Origin: G039029935 sp039029935
GTDB taxonomy: Bacteria; Chloroflexota; Anaerolineae; Caldilineales; Caldilineaceae
Assembly (NCBI GenBank): GCA_039029935.1
Contig: JBCCFC010000554.1
Span: forward strand, 1-8,641
DNA: 8,641 bases
Direction: 5' to 3'
Positions within the stretch are counted from its first letter, which is position 1; every line of letters starts with the position of its first letter. The notes beneath the pieces were generated by a model, which worked only from the letters and a program-made list of their open reading frames with translations, made no database searches and was not told the origin of the DNA. Shown here piece after piece: positions 1-6,700 of the stretch. The position numbers and the translations under genes were made by a program.

Positions 1-360
1 AGCCACATCATCAGCACGACAGGCTCATCCAATAGTGCGATTTCGCTTTCTAGTAGTCATGGCTCACAGATTCGACGGAGTACAATTCAGCATAGCGCAA
101 CGGCAATTTCTCTAAGCAGCAGTCATGATGTTGTGATTGAAGACAACACGATTGAGCGGAATAGCACAGGGATTTCTCTGGTTGCAAGTCACCGTTTTGT
201 GATAAATAGGAATCGTATTACCCATAATATAGGGAGCGGATTGACAACCAATTATTGGTCCTCCAGCTCTAACGGAATCATCACAGCAAACATCATCGCT
301 GAGAATGGTGGCACAGGACTCTTCATCAACGGCTCTGGTCAACAAATCGACAACAACATG
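1..360 (+). repeat. Long direct repeat within the gene, copy 1
   Basis: Bases 1-360 align without gaps to 1819-2178 at an offset of 1,818 bp (606 codons). By eye I count 28 base differences in 360 (about 92% identity), affecting 26 codons: 15 silent and 11 amino-acid changing. The match may extend upstream of the window. After 360 similarity drops abruptly, although homology continues at protein level to the end of the domain. Confidence 0.93.
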
Positions 361-786
361 ATTGTTGCTAATAATGGCTATGGTGTTGACTGGCGAGCTG
401 GCAATGGCTTCATGCATCACAACACCATTGCTAATAATGACGGTGATGCAGGTCTATATGTTCAATTCAGTGCTAGGGTTGCGCTCACCAATACCATCAT
501 CTCCGGTCACACCTATGGCATCCGTACGGCCAGCACAAGTGGCTATGTTCAGGCCAACCATACACTCTGGTTTAGCAACACCGATAACACAGCCGCATCG
601 GGGGGATTGAACATCTCCACAACCCACGATGTGCATGGCAACCCTATGTTTGTGGGGACAGGCGAGACATGGGATGCCTATCATCTGACACCCGCATCGC
701 CAGCGATTGATGCAGGTATCGCCACAAGCATCCATACAGACATTGATGGTCAGGGGCGTGCGCCCGACATTGGTGCAGATGAATAT
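1..786 (+). other. Right-handed parallel beta-helix domain 1 (N-terminal part outside window)
   Basis: Residues 1-262. Rung starts of the form (A/G)-(I/L/V)-x-x recur at residues 13, 35, 57, 80, 106, 128, 151 and 173, a 22-26 residue period typical of PbH1 coils. Asn and Ser are enriched at the turns (for example DNTIERN, NRNRITHN, NNMIVANN). The domain closes with SPAIDAG and then DIGADEY, the usual C-terminal cap of this class in large bacterial surface proteins. Such helices bind or cleave polysaccharides or simply form rigid rods; I see no obvious lyase catalytic set, so a structural or binding role is inferred. The N-terminal cap, visible in the second copy, must lie upstream of this window. 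Confidence 0.88.
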
Positions 787-3700
787 CCCCATGTGTTGAC
801 GCTGAATGATGGGCAGAGTGAGACGACGACACCCAACTCGACTGTCACCTATGTGCATACATTGCGCAACAGTGGTGGTGTCACCGATACCGTGAATCTG
901 TCCGCAAACTCCAGTCAAAATTGGTCTGTCAGCGTTGCGCCGACACAAGTCACGCTGGGTGTTGGCATGACCACACCTGTGACTGTGACCTTGCTGGTCC
1001 CTGTCGATGCGAGTGGGCAGACCGATGTCACACAAGTGACAGCACAATCTACGCTGGATATCAACGCCCATCATACTATTACCAATGTCACAGGCATTGG
1101 TGCGGGGCTTTCCTTGACCCCAAACCACAACGCTAGCTTACCTGCCGAGGGGACTATCGTTTATGCACATGTGTTGACCAACAAAGGTACAGCCGCCGAC
1201 ACCATCAACCTGTCCCTCAACAGTAGCCAAGGATGGGCGTCGATTGTGTCCGATAATCCGGTTGTGCTGGATGCGGGTGCAAGTATAACCGCGCAAGTTC
1301 AGGCCAATGTCCCCTTGGCGGCAGCAGCGGGTGTGGTTGATGCGACAACGTTGACCGCAGTATCGACCAACGCCAATCAAGTGACGGCAAGTGCGCATAA
1401 TGAAACGACAGCGACAGCGACGCCAGGCACACGCTATATCTCCACGACCGGAAATGACATGGGCAATAGCTGTCTTGATCGTGCATACCCCTGTCTCACA
1501 CTCGAACATGCCCACCAGCAAGCACAGTCGGGCGACCATATCAAGATGGCTGGTGGTCTCTACACCAATCCAGATATCGCGGTCGAAGGGCGTTTTGTCA
1601 CGCTTAATAGAAACCTGACTCTCTCTGGTGGCTATGATGGTAATGAATGGACAACGGCCAATCCGCTGATGTCCCCAACGATTCTGGATGGCGAGCATCA
1701 GGGCGTGGGACTGTATATGCAGACTGGTGGCATCACCGTGACTGTGCAAGGATTGACGATTCAACGGGCGCGTGGGCAAGGTATCTATGCAAGCAATACT
1801 CGTGTCATCATCGACAATAGCCAAATCATCAGCATGACAGGCTCATCTAATAGCGCGATTTCGCTTTCTAGTAGTCATGGCTCACAGATTCGACGGAGTA
1901 CAATTCAGCATAGCGCAACGGCAATTTCTCTCAGTAGCAGTCATGATGTTGTGATTGAAGACAGCACGATTGAGCAGAACAGCACAGGGATTTCTCTATT
2001 TACAAGCCACCGTTTTTTGATAAATAGGAATCGTATCACCCATAATACCGGGAATGGATTGACGACCAATTATTGGTCCTCCAGCTCTAATGGGACCATC
2101 ACGGCAAACACCATTGCTGAGAATGGTGGCACAGGACTTTTCATAAACGGCTCTGGTCAACAAATCGACAACAACATGATTGTCGTCAATGACGCAAATG
2201 GCATCAGTTGGCGTACTGGTAGTGGCATCATGCGGCATAACACCATTGCCGATAACAACGGCCAAGCGGGGCTATCGATAGAATCAGCCAGCGTCGTTTT
2301 AACCAACACCATCATTGCGGGACATACCTATGGCATTCATACCGTTTATGGTGGGGCCAACGTCCAAGCCGACCACACCCTATGGCATAACAACAGCGAG
2401 GGCAACACCTATGCCGAATCGGGTACGATTAGCACAACCAACAATTTTACGAGCACACCAGGCTTTATCGGTGGTGAAGATGCATGGACCGCCTATCATC
2501 TTGCGCCGACCTCTGTGGCGATTGATGCAGGCGTTGCGACTGGCGTTGTCTCTGATATTGATGGCAACTCACGGCCCTATGATGCTGGCTATGACCTTGG
2601 TGCAGACGAATATCCAGGGACAGCCATCACGCTCAATGGTGTGACCGTCAGCGGCCCGGCGACGGGGATGGTACAGGAGCCAGTGTTCTTGACGGCCACT
2701 GTGCGCCCACTGACTGCCACCTTACCCATCACCTATGTGTGGACGGCCAGCGGTGGTGTTGCACCCATTCGCCAAGTCGACACGCTGGAAAACGAGGTCG
2801 CGCTCGTCTGGCATACGCTCGGTACGCAGATCGTGACCACAACGGCGACCAATGAAGCGGGCACGACGGTCGATACACACACCGTCGAACTGTTGCCGCC
2901 CCCCACCGCTGCCTTCCCCTTTTACGATGGCTTTGAAACAGGGGAACTGGCTCCAGAGTGGCGCATCTTTAGCGGTCCACAAGGGCGGGTTCGCATCGAC
3001 AACAGCCATGCCCAAGAAGGACGATGGAGTGTGTTGCTCGACAATGCGGTCAGTGATGACACGCTCGATTATGCCAGTCTGCTGCTGACCATTAACCTAA
3101 GCGGTCAGACCAACCCTGTGCTTTCGTTCTGGTGGAAGACGTTTGGAGATGAGAACCACCCACAGGATGGCGTGTTTATTAGCGATGACTATGGAAAAAC
3201 TTGGCATCAAGCCTTTTCCTTGAACTATGGATCGGCCTCCTATCAACAGTCGTTTGTTGATTTGGGGACAGTCGCACAGCAATATGGCCTTACACTCCAT
3301 GACCATGTACAGCTCAAGTTCCAATTTTATGACGACCGTCCAATCCCCGGCGATGGCTATGCCATTGACGAAGTGCGTGTCATGCCTGCACAGCCACTCA
3401 ACACCGTGCAGCTAACAGGCCCAGCCTCTGGCATGGCGCAAAGCGGTCTCAGTTTTGTGGCTTCTGTGAGGCCAGAAACCACCACGCCACCCATTACCTA
3501 TCGCTGGCAGGCAAGTGGACAGGCAGAACAGGTTCAAGTTGATAATCTATCCAACGAGGCCACGTTCATCTGGGACGAAGCGGGACCAAAGATGGTGACA
3601 GTTGTGGTCAGCAATAGCCTTGGCACAGCCACCGATACCTTCACCGTTGATGTCACCCCCTATGTCCCAGAGACATTTGCCGACCTCCGTGTCCAGGAAT

Positions 3701-6700
3701 TCACCGCTCCCGCCACAGGGCGCACGGACGATACAGTGACAGTCGCATGGCGTGTCCAAAATCAGGGGGGCAACGAAACCAATGTCGCCACATGGCGTGA
3801 CCGTATCTACCTGTCCCCTGATGCCTCACTAGACCCCGACACAGATTTGGCACTGGCAACCCAAACACACACGGGCATTATCGCTGCGGATGCAGACTAT
3901 CTAGCCTCCGCTACTGTCGTCATGCCCGAAGTCACCACAGGTGAGTACTATCTTTTTGTGGTGACAGATGTCGATAATGTCGTCAATGAAAACCAGAATG
4001 AGAACAACAATCAAAGTACACCCGCATTGCCCATCTATCTGGAGTCAGGACCACCCGATCTACAGCTTGCGATGTCAGCCATTGCACCCAGCAACAGCGG
4101 CATGTCATCAAACTATGCCTTGGCAGGCTCTGTCATCACCTACACACTGACCGTTGCCAACAACGGGTTGCAGGTAGCGGAGGATGTCACGCTAAACATA
4201 GTGTTACCAGCGGGAACAACGTTGCATTCACAGAGTAGCGGCGGCAGCTTTAGCCAAGCGGACAATGTGCTGACATGGCAGTTGGGTGTGCTACAGCCTG
4301 ATGAGGAGACGATGGTCCAGGTTGCAGCAACCATTGATGCGGCAATGGCTGGGGATGGCGCGGCTGTCATCACCAATCGCGCAGAGGTGGTTACATCCAG
4401 CCCAGAAGAGAATATAGATGATAATGTGGCAACTGTCAACACAACGGTTGAGCAGCCCGTTGCCCGTTTCTCGGCCACGCCCACAACGCCATTCATCGCC
4501 GTCACAGCGGGACACAGCGCACAATACACAGTCACATTGAAGAACACCGGAGCCGCTGCGACAGGCGAACTCCAACTGACCCCACCACCCCACATCTCGT
4601 GGGTCACAGTCGCCCCTGCCACCTTGCCCTCGTTGGCAGCGGGTGCAACAACCCATGTCATCATCACCGCCAGCCCACCTGCGGACCTGCGTTCAGGCTA
4701 TTACCGTGACCTGCTTTCCATCAGCCGCGCCAATGCACAGCCAACCTTGATTGGGCTGACAGTCGAAGTGTCGGGTGAGCGACAGCCGTTGCATATCCAT
4801 GTACAAAATGACCAAGGGGCAGCGGTGGCCGGTGCCAGCGTCCAACTCACCAAGCAGCAACCTTGGCTGGGGGTGACAGAGGGTGTGACCACAGAACGCG
4901 CAGAACGTGTGACCGCAACCAGTGATAGCAATGGCATGGCTGTCTTTGATGACATTGAGGTCGGCGCATACACCTATCTCGCCATTGCCTCAGCGCATGA
5001 GAACGCCAATGGCACGGTTGAGGTCTTGGGTGGGCAACCAAGCGATGTACCCCAAGAAGTCATCATCAACATGACCAGCCAAGCGATTTTGCATGTGAGG
5101 CCCAACACGCCCATCATTGGTGTGGTACAAGGTGACACACAAAACCAAGTTATCACCATCATCAACAACGGTGCCGCCCCGCTCACAGGCATCCAGATCA
5201 CGCCGCCCGCATCCATCCCTTGGGTCTATCTTGGTGTCCCTGACCCCGTCCCAACACTTGCTGTGGGTGAAGAGATGGCCTTCACCATCTATGCCAACGC
5301 CGCCAAGGACCAAGCCACCAACATCTATCAGGACTATCTCACCGTCAGCGCGGCCAACGGGGACTCACGCCAGATTGCACTGACCGTCGAGGTGACAGAT
5401 CAAGTGGTGCGTGATGTCGAGATTCAGGTGGCCGATACCGTCAACCAACCCATCGCCAACGGCTCTGTCACCCTCATTCAGCAAGAACCCACCAGTCAAA
5501 TTATCGGCGAGCAAGAAACCACCTTTAACCAACACTATAGCGAACAGATTGACGCCGAGGGCATGGTCCAATTCACCGCACTCGCACCGGGCGATTACAA
5601 CTATGTCATCAGGGCTGACGGCTATGATCAAGGCACAGGTGTGCTTGAAGTCATGGCGGGCACAGGTCAACAGCGCGAAACCGTGCTGCTGGACCCTGCG
5701 CCCTTTGATGCTACGTGGGAGGTTGTCCCGCTTGATGGGCAGTATGCGATTACGTTGACGTTGACATATGATACCGGGTCAAATGAGACACCACCGCCAG
5801 TTGTCTTTATCCCAGAACGAAAATGGTGGTTTAGCACCTGTCATCCACAGGTCTTTGACATCATCGAAATTTTTAACCCATCACCGATTGCTGTCAATTT
5901 GAGTGATCTCTTTTTTGATGTGGAAGGTGTTGAGGTCACACCAGCGGTTTTCCCTCAAGGGATTCCACCCTTTGATTCTATTCGTGTGCCTGTCACTGCA
6001 ACCCACATTGGCGACCTTGAGCAAGAGAATGGGGTCATGCTACCCTTTAGTTATGAAGCCGTTCCTGATGAGCTTGTCACATTTACCTTTAATCCCAGCA
6101 GTGCAACATCTCCGGTTCTAAATACGGGTGAAACATTTGCTCAAACGTATCTGCTGGAGCCTGTTGAATTTGTCCCGGATGTGCAGTACACCGTTGAATT
6201 TGCATCACCCAACCAATTCTCATGGATACAGGTAACAAGTGCGCTTGGGGCAGGTGCATGGACTGAAGCTACAGCGATTGCCTTTAATTTGGCTGTTACG
6301 CCCCCAGCAACATTGGCTGATGGTGTCTACAATGATGAAATTCACGTTCGTGTAACAGGAAATGATGGCGCAATTAGAGAAGGAACCCTAAAGATTGACG
6401 TAACTAAAACTGGAGACCGTTTCCAAGTACATACCCACTTTGAGTTGGGTCCTATTCCTTATCATCTCCATCTGGACCGGACTTACAGCACGATTGAGAC
6501 AGGGTATCATGAGATAGAGCCTGTCGATTGTGAAACCATTGGTGAGAATCCGCCAGAGGATAAATTTGTATGGTCAATCATTGTTGACAGGGGACTCATC
6601 GGCCATTTCTCTGGACCTGGAGTGATAGCACCCAATCTTCCGACCTATGTTACACCGCCTGTCATTGGCTACGATCATCAGCAAGTGCGTCTTGAGATCA

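Noticed and set aside
37..180. Short repeated units about 66 bp apart that could suggest a CRISPR array or satellite
   Set aside because: The units are whole-codon coils of a beta-helix that diverge freely and have no unique spacers; the pattern is protein-driven.
1..786. Polysaccharide lyase or pectinase activity for the beta-helices
   Set aside because: The fold is shared with such enzymes, but I could not identify a conserved catalytic set, and the cap motifs are those of non-enzymatic surface helices.
454..1128. A 224-codon open frame on the minus strand
   Set aside because: It lies wholly antisense to the beta-helix and NEW3-like modules, and its translation is rich in Cys, His and Arg with no domain pattern. 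It is a shadow of the codon use of the real frame.
1138..1824. A 228-codon open frame on the minus strand
   Set aside because: Same reason: antisense shadow of a frame that encodes recognisable NEW3-like and beta-helix sequence; composition is atypical for a protein.
1..2178. The long direct repeat as flanks of a mobile element
   Set aside because: The sequence between copies continues the same reading frame with structural domains and holds no transposase, inverted repeats or target duplication. Domain duplication explains it better.
4140..4667. A 175-codon minus-strand frame rich in Val, Ala and Thr that could look like membrane segments
   Set aside because: It is antisense to the DUF11-like and BACON-like domains; the hydrophobic look comes from reverse-reading Asn, Thr and Ala codons. 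The overlapping minus-strand frame at 4291-4656 is equally unsupported.
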